NCBI GenBank assembly: GCA_930367205.1
Contig: OV884015.1
Span: forward strand, 3,844,001 to 3,908,000
Origin: Acanthosoma haemorrhoidale
Lineage: Eukaryota; Arthropoda; Insecta; Hemiptera; Acanthosomatidae
DNA: 64,000 bases
Reading direction: 5' to 3'
A model generated the notes under the pieces. It saw nothing but the letters and a program-made list of their open reading frames with translations. It was not told where the DNA came from and ran no database searches. This document shows, piece by piece, positions 35,201-47,600 of the stretch (its first letter is position 1; each line of letters starts with the position of its first letter). The position numbers and the translations under genes are program-made.

Positions 35201-38200
35201 GAACTCAATTTCATTCTTTACTTCCTTCAATTTTTCATCTACTTTCCTTTTATCTTCTTTTCTATGTTCTTCCACTTTTATTAGCATTTTTTCTTCGATT
35301 TCTTCAAATTTTCTAATAATTTCTTTCTTATCTTCCTCTCTTTTAATTTTATCTTCTTCTCTATTCGCCTCAAGTTTTTTATTCATCTCTTCCATCAATT
35401 TCCTGTTTGCTTCCATTATCATTGTAAGCATGATATTTGCTTCATTCCATTATCCTTTGTCTTCTGGGGAACCGACTCTGGCACAGTTCCTATTATTTTA
35501 TTTACTGCTCCCTGGTTATATTCAGCCATATTTCCTGCTTGTTTCGATTCGTTTTTCCTCATTAAATTGATAAATACAGACTTTTTTTAGGATACAAGGG
35601 TATTTTATTTATTTATTATTCACGTTTTTTAAATTAATCAAGTCCCTGTTCATGGCCCATTATGTAAGGTTCTTTTAAACTTCAAGAGGGGGTAGGGTTC
35701 CAATGAGTAAACCTAACAGAATAGGCTTCTCTAACAGAATCACAAATACTTGAACTTTAGTTTTTTCGGGCGCCAATTGTTATGTTTTTTATCTGAGGTT
35801 AGATTAGATATAACAAAACTTTCTTTAATTCTTTAACAAACCAGTCTGTGACAAATTACAATGTTATTAACAATTTTGATTTACCTTATTATTATTATTT
35901 ACAATTTGATTAACTTCTAGGTGCTTTTCTTCTAGCTTCATTCACTGTGACTGCGACTGTGACATGATCAGTAAAATTCACTGCTATCGCCTCAAACTTC
36001 TTCTCTTAATAAAATCCTTCCTTCAATCCTTCTCCTATTTGTCCAATCGCCACTAACAAAATTCTTCAAGTTTCACTCTCCTCATTCACCACACAAACAA
36101 AAGAATCTTCATAACTTCCCAAACTACAAATCTTCATCCAATGCATCTCCCGGGGATAACCAGCAGAACAACCTCCTTGTCATCTTGTTTTCCAAGCACC
36201 CCATCCGTTTCCATGGCTCATTCGCCGCCCTTTTATGTCTGCTAATTTCAAATTTAAATCAAATGGAAAGCATCTAAACATTACAACAATATGAACAAAA
36301 TTTATGATCCTGTTGGCGATCTATCCTGATTTAAAATTTTAGACCCCTTACAAGTTCTTTTTAGGTCGGGTTATAATGTGAATTCCTATTGTGCCATATT
36401 TTCTAAAAATGCACCTCCTGCCTAATATGAAGGAGAAATGTGCTATTATGAATCATTTTAGTTACAAATGTTGTGTGGTATTAAGAGCCATAATCTGTGT
36501 AACTAGTTTAGGGTAACCTGAGAAATCCCAGATTCAAGTAAAATATTCCAAAAACTAGCCTAGTCCACTAGTATGCACATTTTTTTATTATGTGTTAAGC
36601 CAGCACATATGAACATTGCTTTGACACCATGTTCTCCTGGTTGTAAATAATATTTACAACTCCCACAAAGTGGATTGAATAACTTTACCTGTTTCTGGCA
36701 TTATCCAACATATGACTCCGAGCATCTATTGTAGCTCATCATTCTTCTGCTTCCCGGAATGATGTATGCTTGACGACTTTTTAAAAGTAATTTGGTGCTT
36801 ATTGAAAGTGGTGACTTTAGTAGCTTGTGAATAATATCTTCTAGCCTCCACAAAATATTATTGTTATTTAATGAGTGCGTTCAAAATGTACATTGTCTTA
36901 TAGACGACAACATAAAACTAACCTAATGCACCTCAAGGTGAGCTAACCTTAAAAAAATAAAAATTTCTAAAATTGTTATTTTCAATAAATTATATATTGA
37001 AACAATGAAATAGTCAAATATAATGAATCTTATAGGTTTAATTTAAACTGAAATTCATTATTATAGTGAAAATGATAAAACATTAATATCTTCTTAAACA
37101 TTAAGATCTTCACTCTCAACTCCAATCGGGTTGTTCTTTGGCAATATTTAGTGGATTCTTGAATGAAACTTTTGGATGGTCAATGCATCTACTTATTCAG
37201 AAACAATTTTATCTTCAGATGCTTCTTCATCCATTTCCCGTAATGTGGCGGGAGCTTCCAGAATTTTATATATCACTATATTCTTTACTTATATTGATAT
37301 TCTCTGTAACGAAACTGACCAACTGAAAAGGAAAAAAGAAAGAATTTGTATTTTTCTATATTCAATTCAATGGTCCATTTCCAGATAAAGGTATATTAGC
37401 AGGGTCTGGAATTGCAATAAAAATACCCATCCAATATATAAATACTACTGAAATACAATAAACATTGCTAAAACTTTTGATTATTCTTTAAATAGTTGTA
37501 CAATACTTTTTATTCTCAATTTCATTTTTTTTTTTTTTATTTCTACGCATTGAAAAGTACCATAAATGAGGAGTTTTAGTAGTTAAAGTAGAAATAATTA
37601 TTAAAAAAAATATATAGAATTAACATTATATTTTTATATTATTTATAAACAGAAAACAATTGGAATTTCAAATTTCTAGATGATAAAACATTACATTTAA
37701 AACCAAACAATAATTATCCTAACAATAAAAAAAAAAATTATTTATATATTTACTACACAAAGTAACTTTTGCGCCACATTTTCTGCAATATTTTTATTTT
37801 TTTGCTGTGCCCAAACATTTGATTTATTTTCATATCTCGGAGACCTTAGACATCATTTTATTTTTTGGACCCTTTGTGGGGTAATTGGAATAACAAACCA
37901 GGCAAACATCTCCATTCGTTTAGTCCCATTGTGGTTCACATCAGTAATAGACGATCAGTACCAAGACTTTCTGTTTAATTTGACTTAATCCATATAATCA
38001 CATGTAATAATTTTATCTTATCACATTAATTAAATCCATCATACAGCAACACTACAATATATATTATTACGTTTTTATTATCTTTTATATAATTTATTTA
38101 TTTAACTTTAATCTTTATCTGAGGTTCTGTTAATATAAATAGGAAACTTCTGGCAAAAGGAAAAATTGTTTATTTACAAATTGAACATACATCTAAGTAC

Positions 38201-39012
38201 GTACATAATAAAATAACACTGTTAAATCTAAAGTTAAAATTGTACCTTATTACTAACGCGACTGGCCAGTTTTTCTTTGTTGTGCGTCCTTGTTTGTTGT
38301 AGTCTTTATACCTTTCCGCTGCCTTCTTGATATTTTAACTGGTTATCCAATGCCAGTTGTTTAGGATATTATTACTTTTCTTACTTTTTATTTATACTAT
38401 AAATATTAATGGTAGATACAACGCAACGAATAGTGTTTAAACATTCATGAATCGTGATCCACGGGTCGTATACGGTTCATTTATGCCCGCTAATTTTGAG
38501 TTTATATCAAAAGCACCACCAAAACTCACCACATCAAAATATCACAACAATTTATATCATTTGATTTAATGTTTCAGAAGGACATTATCAATGACGAAAA
38601 TCACGAGTTCCATCATTTGTGTTCAATGATCATAAATGTATCGAAACAGTTCTGTGTTGACGCTGAACAGGCAGAAACAGGTGAAGTTACAATGGAATGG
38701 GAAGATGGGTCCAACGAGGAAATAAGTGTTAATGAAGAGAGGGAAATTGAGACGAAGGACTTGTCTTCTATTTACCTTGTGAGGGAGTCCACTCACTATC
38801 GAGTGTTCCATCCTCCTCAGGAGGATTCAAGCTCTGATAAAGAAGAGATGGCCGACAGTGCTGTGAAGACTGCAGATGTACGTCGCAGTGTCCAACGTAT
38901 CCAGTGTCCGGTTCCTAATAAGAAAGCTCGTCGCTTCTTCGAAGAACCAAATATCCTCAGGGTTCAGAGCAATCCAGATAAATTGAGGAAAAAGAAGAAG
39001 AAAAATACGTGA
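32283..39012 (+). CDS. RPP38: Ribonuclease P/MRP protein subunit p38 (5' end not resolved)
   Basis: Exons: 32283-32336, 32555-32707, 32785-33001 and 38578-39012 (stop TGA). Phases 2, 2 and 0 rejoin exactly, giving about 286 residues before any first exon; the human protein is of similar length. RPP38 is an L7Ae/eL8-family RNA-binding subunit of RNase P and RNase MRP, which process pre-tRNA and rRNA in the nucleus/nucleolus. Exon 3 carries the core: ALGLNAVCRGIEQNNLSCCL, then NIVQLAKCRSVPLILL and SLGFSSMAVGLS. The last exon continues it (KDIINDENHEF...), passes through an acidic linker and ends with a basic tail (SNPDKLRKKKKKN) like the family's NP-K-R/K-rich end. If exon 3 were spliced to the nearer acceptor at 33137, the frame would stop after 14 codons, so the distant exon is preferred. 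The 5.6-kb last intron holds an antisense gypsy element. ATTAAA at 39113-39118 may be the poly(A) signal. Confidence 0.83.
33808..35529 (-). pseudogene. Ty3/gypsy retrotransposon gag-protease-RT remnant
   Basis: The element lies antisense in the last RPP38 intron. Gag starts at an ATG at 35527-35529, has a Lys/Glu-rich coiled-coil segment (35168-35431), a frame break, then a capsid-like open run from 35136 (LGGIALNWW, EFEREFLSEFGG-like, YITRWVSTLREAG). This runs directly into a retropepsin C-terminal piece (KVILGTEAFNQLNAEI) with no visible DTG active site. An in-frame TAA lies at 34270-34272, after which the same frame continues into the start of reverse transcriptase (IDKWITQGLIKPSNSPF, LRPCIDARKIN, SILDLRNSFLQV). 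It is cut off there, before the YxDD catalytic site; RNase H and integrase are absent. Non-functional. Confidence 0.85.
35760..35775 (-). other. Retrotransposon primer-binding site
   Basis: On the minus strand TGGCGCCCGAA follows the end of a putative LTR (...ATAACAAT). It is complementary to a tRNA 3' end of the tRNA-Lys3 type used by many retroelements. It lies about 230 bp upstream of the gag ATG, the expected place. Confidence 0.7.
35779..36260 (-). mobile_element. Probable 5' LTR of the gypsy element
   Basis: By position this is the LTR: it adjoins the primer site and its inner end reads TGTTATG on the plus strand (…CATAACA on the element strand). The outer end is not determined. Weak similarity of order and short motifs (TTTATCTGAGGTT near the inner end; TTTATG.C.GCTAATTT near the outer) to 38110-38545 suggests a second, diverged LTR there. 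Confidence 0.4.
37110..37990 (-). repeat. Diverged copy of an unidentified mobile element (copy A)
   Basis: Blocks at 37120-37400 and 37790-37970 match, in the same order and strand, blocks at 40120-40400 and 39900-40080 (shared pieces include TTCTCTGTAACRAAACT and CATCAGTAATAGACG), but the block order along the strand differs between the copies. Minus-strand fragments look protein-like and Cys-containing (CRKCGAK). No family recognised. Confidence 0.4.
38110..38545 (-). repeat. Possible diverged solo LTR
   Basis: It shares TTTATCTGAGGTT and a TTTATG.CCGCTAATTT motif with the LTR-like region at 35.8-36.3 kb, spaced similarly. Similarity is weak by eye. It lies just before the RPP38 last exon. 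Confidence 0.25.
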
Positions 39013-39799
39013 TTGTTGAAGATTTATGGCAGAGTTTATATTTATATGTAAAATATTGTTTATACTCCTGTGTATATATGTTTTGCCTGTCATTATTGTT
39101 TAATAAGTTGTAATTAAATTTTTTTTAAAATATTTGTAAATGAAAACAAAGGAACAATATGGATAGTTTCTTTAATATTTAATTTCATTGGTTAAACCAT
39201 CTCAATTTTTAAAAAGATATTGTTTTAAAAAATTGTAAATAGATAAATATAATATCGACCAAAAAACAATTTGTTTATTTTTCCAAAAAAATATCTTGTC
39301 CTTTAGTTAACAGCATGCAAAGCTGACTTGAAAGACCCCCCATATTGATTATTTAAAATCTATCGTCAGGCAGTGTATAAACTTACTAAAATGCCATCAC
39401 AACTGTGGAAATGTCAAAAAAAGTAACAATAAACACCTACATGGCTATAAGACCGACTAAGGTTGTATAACATAGACTTCGGCAAGTCATACATAATGTC
39501 ATTGATTTATTAACTTAAGAGCCGTTGTCAATAACCAAAGCAGTTGTTGCGACATTACATATGGAAAATAAAAATGAATGAATAAGCTAGACCAACATAA
39601 GTAACATGCATAATTACTACCTGTTGTTTGCCCTGAAAAACATAATTTTCTAGAATATCTTTGATATTCTCGCCTAACTGTCTTTAATGTGCCCTTGATA
39701 TCAGGGGGAAAAGCAGAACTTTAAAACACTTATGAACTTACTCAAGAAAGCTTTAACACTAGGGCAGGAGAATATGCCTACTGCCTCATTTGACTCAAC

Positions 39800-40400
39800 C
39801 ACCTTTTTTTTTATATAGTCTTTACTCTTAATTTCATTTGTATTTGTGTTCATTACTATTTCTATACAATCGAAACTAATGAGGAGTTCTAATATTTATG
39901 GTTGAGAAAATAATTATTTACACATTTTCTATCCAATGAAAGTAAAACCACACACTGTACACAAATATTTGATGATTTATTTTCATATCCCGGAGGAATT
40001 TTATATACTGTTTTCTTTTTCCCACCTTTTTTGGGAGACACATCAGTAATAGACGGTGAGTGTTGATCATAGTCCACATTTGTTTCGAATCCCGAATCGG
40101 AGGCACAGGAAGAATCTTCACCATCAACTGCCCAATGAGGTTGTTCTTCGGCAATGGTGAACTTGTGGATGTTTGATTTATATCTTCTACTTCAGAAACA
40201 AATTCATTTTCAGATGCTTTTTCATACCTTTCCCATAATGGGGCTAGCGCTTCTTCTGGAGTTTTCTATATATTTTTTACTCATATTGTGATATTCTCTG
40301 TAACAAAACTAAAGACCTACTAAAAGGGAAAAAAGAAGGAATTGGTATTTTAAAATATTTGATCCAATTGGCCATTTCCAGACAAAGGTCTGTTAACGGG
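39800..40400 (-). pseudogene. Unidentified mobile element remnant (copy B)
   Basis: The minus strand shows protein-like runs over a frame change: TPEEALAPLWERYEKASENE, then FTIAEEQPHWAVDGEDSS and YKIPPGYENKSSNICVQC. The last has a C-x2-C start that could be a zinc ribbon. Copy A at 37.1-38.0 kb carries related pieces. It resembles the disordered acidic region plus terminal Cys motif of some DNA transposases, but I cannot assign a superfamily. Confidence 0.4.
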
Positions 40401-43400
40401 GGGATTTTAGCTAAAAAAAAGCGCTATTGCAGTGTCTGGCTTTCCCGAAATCCATAAGAAAATAGTAAATTATAAATTAGTTTAAATTGACTTAGGTTTT
40501 TAAAAGAAAGAAAAGATTTGTTTTTGTTTAGAGTGACAAATGATCCACTCTTTCTCATCTATCCTAGGGTATACTTGCTTATAGTAAATGTATAATGTGT
40601 CATTTGATCCCAATTAACATATCCTAATGTTAAAGTTGGTGAAACCGAATGGATTTTTTTCATACTTCCTGTTATATTTTACCCAACACATACTTAACAT
40701 ATGTCGAGGTGTTAACGAATATGACTATACTGATTTTTATATTTACAAATTTATAAATATACATTTGACAAAAATTAGTTTATTTAATGAGTTGAAGCTT
40801 AATATCTCAGGAGGGTACCTACTTTCCTAATTAAATATAAACCAAAATATTCAAGTATATAAATGAATAAGGAATTATCAATAGTTAGTTTATTTTCATT
40901 GCATGTTAACTCTCTATGAAATTCAAATGTTAATTAAATAATTCATTCGCTGTTATTGCTTTACTTCTTATTTATTGTAACTAGCATTGGTTTATTTTAT
41001 CAAACAACGATCATCAAAACTGACTCTTAATTAATAACTGATGAACACCTTTCTTCTTTACCTTCATGTCGACTGAACATTTCTTGGCCCTAGAGTAACA
41101 ATCAACCTCTCTATACGAGCTTCCCACTCAAGTGCTTCCTTATGGCAACTAGCAATAGGTTATTTTAAAGAACCTATGCATTTTCTATTAGCATGGCCTA
41201 AATCCTTTCAGTATTATATATTTCATTGGGGCATATAAAACTTCTACTGTTATAATTATTAGCATCAAGGAAAGAAGGCACGGAGACTTCCAACTAAGCC
41301 TGTTCAGCTGGTCTCATCCTCGGAAAAATCACTGCAGCAACAATCATTGTCGGTAAAAAGAGACGATTTTTAAAATGTCTATTTAAATTTTCTCAGAACT
41401 GTTTCCTTTTTTAGGCATTATATATAAATATCAAATATTTAACACATTACAGAAATAATCAAGGAATTATATTAAGAATATAATTTTTTTTTCTGTTAGG
41501 GAGATTTTATATATTTTAAAATTAAAACATTGGTACAAGGATAAACAACAAGGACTCAAAGCCCAATCAATAATAGCAATACACAGTATTGTACTCAAAA
41601 TATTCAATAAAAACTAACGATAACAAAATGTACAAAATAACAGATAAAATAAAAAATACTAAACTACCTTTACCAGTTGTTATATTTAGCCACTAGTATT
41701 AGTGAAATTACATTAAAAACAAATTTGTTTCTGGATGATGTAATAGATCGTACATTTTTTTCCTAAAAAGGAATTACATTGAAGATTCATGTATTGTATG
41801 TATATGTTTTCTAAACACATGTATATATATATATATATATATTTATATTTATAAAGTAAGAACATTTTCAATATTAAATGTTTTTTAATTAAACATCTCT
41901 CAAATTCAACAATATTTAGTCACTAAATTGTTTACTTGAAATACAAAGATTTATTAACATAAAGTAGTTTTATGTACACTTAATTATTAATCACTCTCAA
42001 ACATACATACATACATATATATAAATCAATATATATATAAATACATTTTCATGGTGATACATGGTATCATATTCGAAAAAATGGACAATTTTAAATTATA
42101 ATTCAAAAGTTATCAATAAATATTCTTCAATATGAAGATGTTTTGCTCTTTAATGGCGAGAGACGTCGACTCACTCTCTCTATAAACATTAAAGAGAAAA
42201 GGAAGAAACCACCGTAAGTTTAGGATTTCACTACAATGACTAAAAAATGTAAAGAAAGAAAAGTAAAAACAATTGGCAGTTATATATCAACGATAAATTA
42301 AAATATATTGTACAATTATTAATAAAACAATAATAAATACAATTTAAGAAATAAATTAAAAAACACAACACGAAATAAAGATTATATGTACACCAACTTA
42401 TACGGAACAAGCATGTAAGAGAAAAATTGCTAATCGACATTCATGCAAATATACATTCCTGATTGGTTGAAATGTTCACAAAATATAAACTACAATGTGA
42501 TTAACATTAAATTAACCGCAAGAGTAATTTCTTTTAAAACACTAAAAGTAAAAAAGAACTGTCTATATTTGCAGATAACAAATCATCTTGGCGGGTTACA
42601 TCTATACACACTAAAGGGAGTTACGGTCATCAAATATCGGAGTCAAAGTAGATCAAGTGCCATTATAAAATTGGTCTGATTAATTATTTTTTAATTCTCT
42701 TTCTGGTTTTTTATTTTTTGGTCCGATGTTTTGGGAATTAAAAGAAGCGGAAGTGTCCGAAATTCATTTAAAACATTTAAGTAAACAACCAATTGTAGTT
42801 TATCTTTGAGCTTAGAAATAGTAGATTTGAATTAAAAGACTAATACACTAGTAAAAACTGACCATCTGGCTCCTCTAATCAAAGAGAGGATTTTACATAA
42901 TTTAGTTTAATCACATACAAAATGACGAACTCAGTTTAATTTTCCCCCCTTAAATTCGAATAAATAAATTTCCATTTATTCATATTCAACATAATGAAAA
43001 CTTTTAACTGAAATACGATGGTATGTGTTACTAAGAAATCTTTAAATTTGTGAAGAAACACAAAATTAACATTGATTAATCATACTTTAAAGAGAGAATA
43101 TGAGAATGAGCCTGTTAACTCGAGTTGAGAATAACATGCTATCACAGCTGTAATAGAAAAAAGTAAATATAAAATATCACAATAACCCCACCCACCAAAC
43201 ACAAATAAAATTTTAAAATTAAGTGTTTTCATGGTTTAAATGTTATGTGTGCAAAAGACGAGGTATGCTCGAAAAAGAAGGAACAGAAGTTTATTTAAAT
43301 AAAGAAGTCTTAATGAATATATTTCTAGAATAGAAGTAGTCATGGACAATTTTTTTTTAAAAGTCTTAACAATCATCAAAAGTCGTAATGATTTGCATTT

Positions 43401-44680
43401 AGGTCGCCTTGGTGCTATAGAAGGGATAATCCCTACTGGTTCATACAATTACTCTTATCATTGACTTCCAGGCGCAATTTGAAACTTAGATTACTCAATG
43501 GTGACAATACAACATTTTATCAAGGTTAAGTTGTTATTCACTTTTACTCAGCTAGCCTCTCAGTATAATTTATCTTAAGGGCAGATAAGTAATGACAAAT
43601 AAATGTTATTAAAGATGAACAAAGGTAGAATTAGGACCAGGCGGGACATTAGATTGTGGCGGTTAGACAAAGCCCGAGTACTCGCACTTCACTAGAGAAA
43701 CCCTTTGGGGCTTGGGCAAATTCACGCAGCAATCCCTCAGGTCTTTGCTATTTTAGACAATTGAAAGAATTAAACAGAGAAAAAAGTAAACCCGTAGTCC
43801 TTCATATGTCATTTGAAAATAACTCCACAAAACGTTTTGTTTAGCTGCTTTAGATACAAGAGATATTCAGTATTAATATAGTCATATTTCTACTGAATTT
43901 CTCTTTGTAGCTAGATGCTCTGATAAAATCATTTCAGAGAGTCCTGCTAATTTTCAAGAAGATTGTTAAGATGTACATAACAAAGTACCTAATTTAGTAA
44001 TGGTACAAAGCACTGTTTTCGTAATGTATTTACCTGACCGGAACCCTCAGCGCACCTTAGAATCATGATTCTCTGATGCCTTCAATACATCCCCATTGCC
44101 TTAGGTAAAATGTTTAATTACCAAAACCGTAGGGCCAGTGGACAGATAACACTTGTGATAGTAAGTTATTGCACACATCCCCCCCTTCTTTTCTTTCTCA
44201 ACGATTTCTAAGATAATAATTATTTCAAGAATGTACTTCTTAGGAGGTAATTACAATTTAAGCAGTCACCCTTAACGAAAGTTGCCATCACACTGTTCAC
44301 TTACTTGTTGTTTCAGATTTTATATGAAGGGATTGCACTATTGGTAACTAAAATCGACTTACTACACAAATACAAGTCTATTTTCAAATAAACTTATTGC
44401 CATTGTAAAATATAGAGGAAGCCATATAACCGGCCACCTAGGAATAGCTTAATCCATATGGTTCATTTCATGTTTATAGTTTGTTCATAAGTTCTGAGTT
44501 TAAATAAGTAAAGTAGTGTTTTCAGTTTGTGGCTACAATAATTATTGCCTAATAGCTAATACTAGCTCAATTTGTAGGCTTATATGGCCAGAGAGTGCTC
44601 ATTGTAATGGCATCAATTTCAAAAGGTCCCGATATATATTACAACTATGATATAAGAGAGACAATATTGGACAGCTCAGA
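40400..44680. other. Convergent intergenic region, no gene seen
   Basis: Between RPP38 (+) and the Regnase gene (-). Very AT-rich, with a (TA)n run at about 41821-41842 and tetranucleotide CATA repeats near 42000. The right part may be Regnase 3' UTR. No coding signal on either strand. Confidence 0.45.
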
Positions 44681-47600
44681 CTACTGCTTAGCCGGGAAGA
44701 GAGCAAGGATGGCTGCACATATCCTCTGGGGGTTGGTTTCTGTGGGGTAGAGCTGCATCGCTGCAGTCACCTGCTCCTCAGGGAAAATATTTGCCAGGTG
44801 GTAATGGAGTCGACGGCGGGCCTCGTCCGTGGACAGCTGAGGGTCTGAGGCAGAGCATACGGGCCTGGGACGTGGGAGGCCTGTATGTGGGCCAGGGGCG
44901 GAACAGATGCGGGCAACACTAATGTGCTGTAGGTGAGCGGCCGCCCCAGCAGCGTTAGTGAGGTACCCGGGGTCTGCGCTCATGTGCCGACTGACCCCCT
45001 GATGCTTCCACAGGCGAGGATCCCCGACAGGGTTGAGGGTCAGCTGTCGTTGCAGCTTCTGGTGCAAGTTTTGTCCCCCGAGGTCTGTAGGCCCTTGTCC
45101 TTCGCTGCTGCTTGTAGCCACTGACTTTGTTCTGGACAGCGGAGCCTTCCGCAGCCCTTTATCTTCGCTGCTCTGCAGTGGCAAACTTAAAGACTTCCCT
45201 TTCAATTGTTTACCTGTAAAACAAAATATATTCAATCAATCAAAACTTGCACAAGCAGAAATCAGCTTATTCACAAAAGATCGTCTTACATAACAGTTAT
45301 TGGTGAACAAGCCATAAACAATTCAAGGTTTAATTTTAAAAATAAATCAAATACTTCTATATTAATGATTTAACATTAAGTCACTGCAATGACATTGATG
45401 ATAAAAGAAACACAATAAGAATGATAGAAATGTAAAAGAGTGAGGCTAAAAATTATTATCTCACAAAATTCTACACATAATAATATTAATATTTAATCTG
45501 GGATACCGTCCCCTACAAATAATTACAAAAGTTGATAACTGGACTTTAGAGTTACAAGTTCGTGCTAATTCATAAATAATACACACTAATGCAAGCGGGA
45601 CATTAGGAGTACAGAGAGGGAGATACAGAAGTTAATGGCCTTCTGGAGAAATAGGGAGATCTCCAGTCCAGCATTGAGAAAATTAATTGAACACAATGAT
45701 TGAAGTGGAAAGGAATGAGATAAAAAGTGGGGAGGGAAAATGGTGATACGTTGCCGTACGGAAGGAAGGATAGGCTAGGTGAAATATTTAAGAGAAAGCA
45801 TGGGAGGAAAAGGGCCGGAGAGATGCAAACACATCACATGTTATTTTATCTTGCCCAATACAAAACTAAAACTATTTCTATTGTCAGCCAATAAAGAAAC
45901 CAATACTCTGTTTGTGTCAATGGATTACCTGGGCTAGAGTCAGCTCTTGCTTGCAGTTGGCGCTGAGCGTGCTCAACCAGCCTTTCCGTCACTGTTTTGT
46001 GAGGTAAGGTTCCTCTCTCCGGATGTTGGAATTTACACTTGACACCGTACGTACACTTCTTGGCGTACGGGCATGGAGGTGCTGGCTCGCTACGTCTCAC
46101 TCGCAAAAAGTTATCCAGAGTTGGCCCACTGCGACCCAAGGGATCGTCTGGTGGCATGAATCTACAAAAATGTAATTGATTATGATTTCTTTTAATACAT
46201 TCAAATCTAAATATGAATGTGTCTATTAGGGGAAAATTGGTTTAGGTTTATGAATCAAAGATAATGGACAATAGATTGCAAGTCAAAACGTTCTTAAATT
46301 AATAAATATTACAAAAATTAAACAGCTTTTATTTATCAAACTAAGGGGCTTTCAAAAAAGCATCACTCATATGTAATTATCATAAAAAACAATAGTTTTC
46401 TTCAAACTGAACCTTAACAAGAACTCATTCTTAACAATGATAATTAAAAGGCATATTTAAACATTGTTCTTACCTATCATTTACAAACGAGTACATGAGG
46501 ATCCTTTCTTCAACTACCTTCCTGAACTCGGGGCTCTCCTGCGCGAGATCTCTATAATTATCGTTGGAGACGACAATACCTCCGTTGTCTGCAGCGAGTC
46601 GAAGGATGTAACGGTCATCATAGCAGACAAGTCTCTTCCCTCCTACCAGCCTTGAAGGTGTGAATACCAGAAGTCTTTCCCTCTCAAGTTCTCCGAGAAT
46701 ATCTTGATCTGAGAACAAAAACGAATGATGTAAAATATTTAGATGGGTTTAAAGTACATACGGTAGCTAAGTTTTAATGTTAATAGAAGAAATGGAGAGC
46801 TTACCAGTGATTGGGTTATCAGGCCTTGACGCTTCCTTCCTCCATTTAGGGACAAATACTGTAATTTCCTTGTGGCCTCTTGCCCTGAACCAATCAACGC
46901 AGATTTTGATCCCTCGACATGAGAAAACCTCTTTATTTCCATGGCTGTGAACAATAATAATTGCAATGAAACTTGAGCTATCAATATAACACAATTAAAA
47001 ATATCATTTATTAAAAATGGATCTTGTCTTTGAAATCTCTAAAAACTAGTATCACTGCATTCTAAGATACAGAAGTTGATATCTAATAATTTAAAAATAG
47101 ACAAAATTACCTCATAGCCAGATTGCTGCCATCGATGACGACAGGTCGAAGTTTGGTCTCTTCGTGGATGGTTGATTCATAGGAGATCGGCTCTTCCTCC
47201 TCCCAGTCGCAACTACCATCGCTGCCCAATCCTTGACCCTGAGCTCCAATCTTTATCAGTTCCTGCAAAAGTTCATCACTTCATAACTAGATGTTTATGA
47301 ATAAGTGAAATTATATAATGTCTAGAAAGAGGTTTCTGGTCGTAAAAGTACCCTTCAATTGCTTCTATAATTCTATTCTTCATAACATATCAGATGATGT
47401 ACTAATTAAGTTAAGTTATAATTGGATTCAGAGACATTCTTCAGAAGACATATCTGTGATTCAACGGAGTAACTGGGTAAGTCGAATTGACTTCAAAACG
47501 AGACAAGTATACATACTTTGTTCAGGTATTGATATTGATTTTGAGGAACTAGGGAGGTCAATGCTGTGCTGTTTCCTACCGACAGTTTTTTACGTTTCAT

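Noticed and set aside
34253..35570. Plus-strand frames rich in Phe, Ile and Ser
   Set aside because: Antisense shadows of the gypsy gag frame.
38110..39012. Separate novel gene at 38.6 kb
   Set aside because: The exon joins RPP38 exon 3 in phase and supplies the expected end of its fold and basic tail.
44933..45293. Plus-strand frames in GC-rich DNA
   Set aside because: Antisense shadows of the Regnase C-terminal exon.
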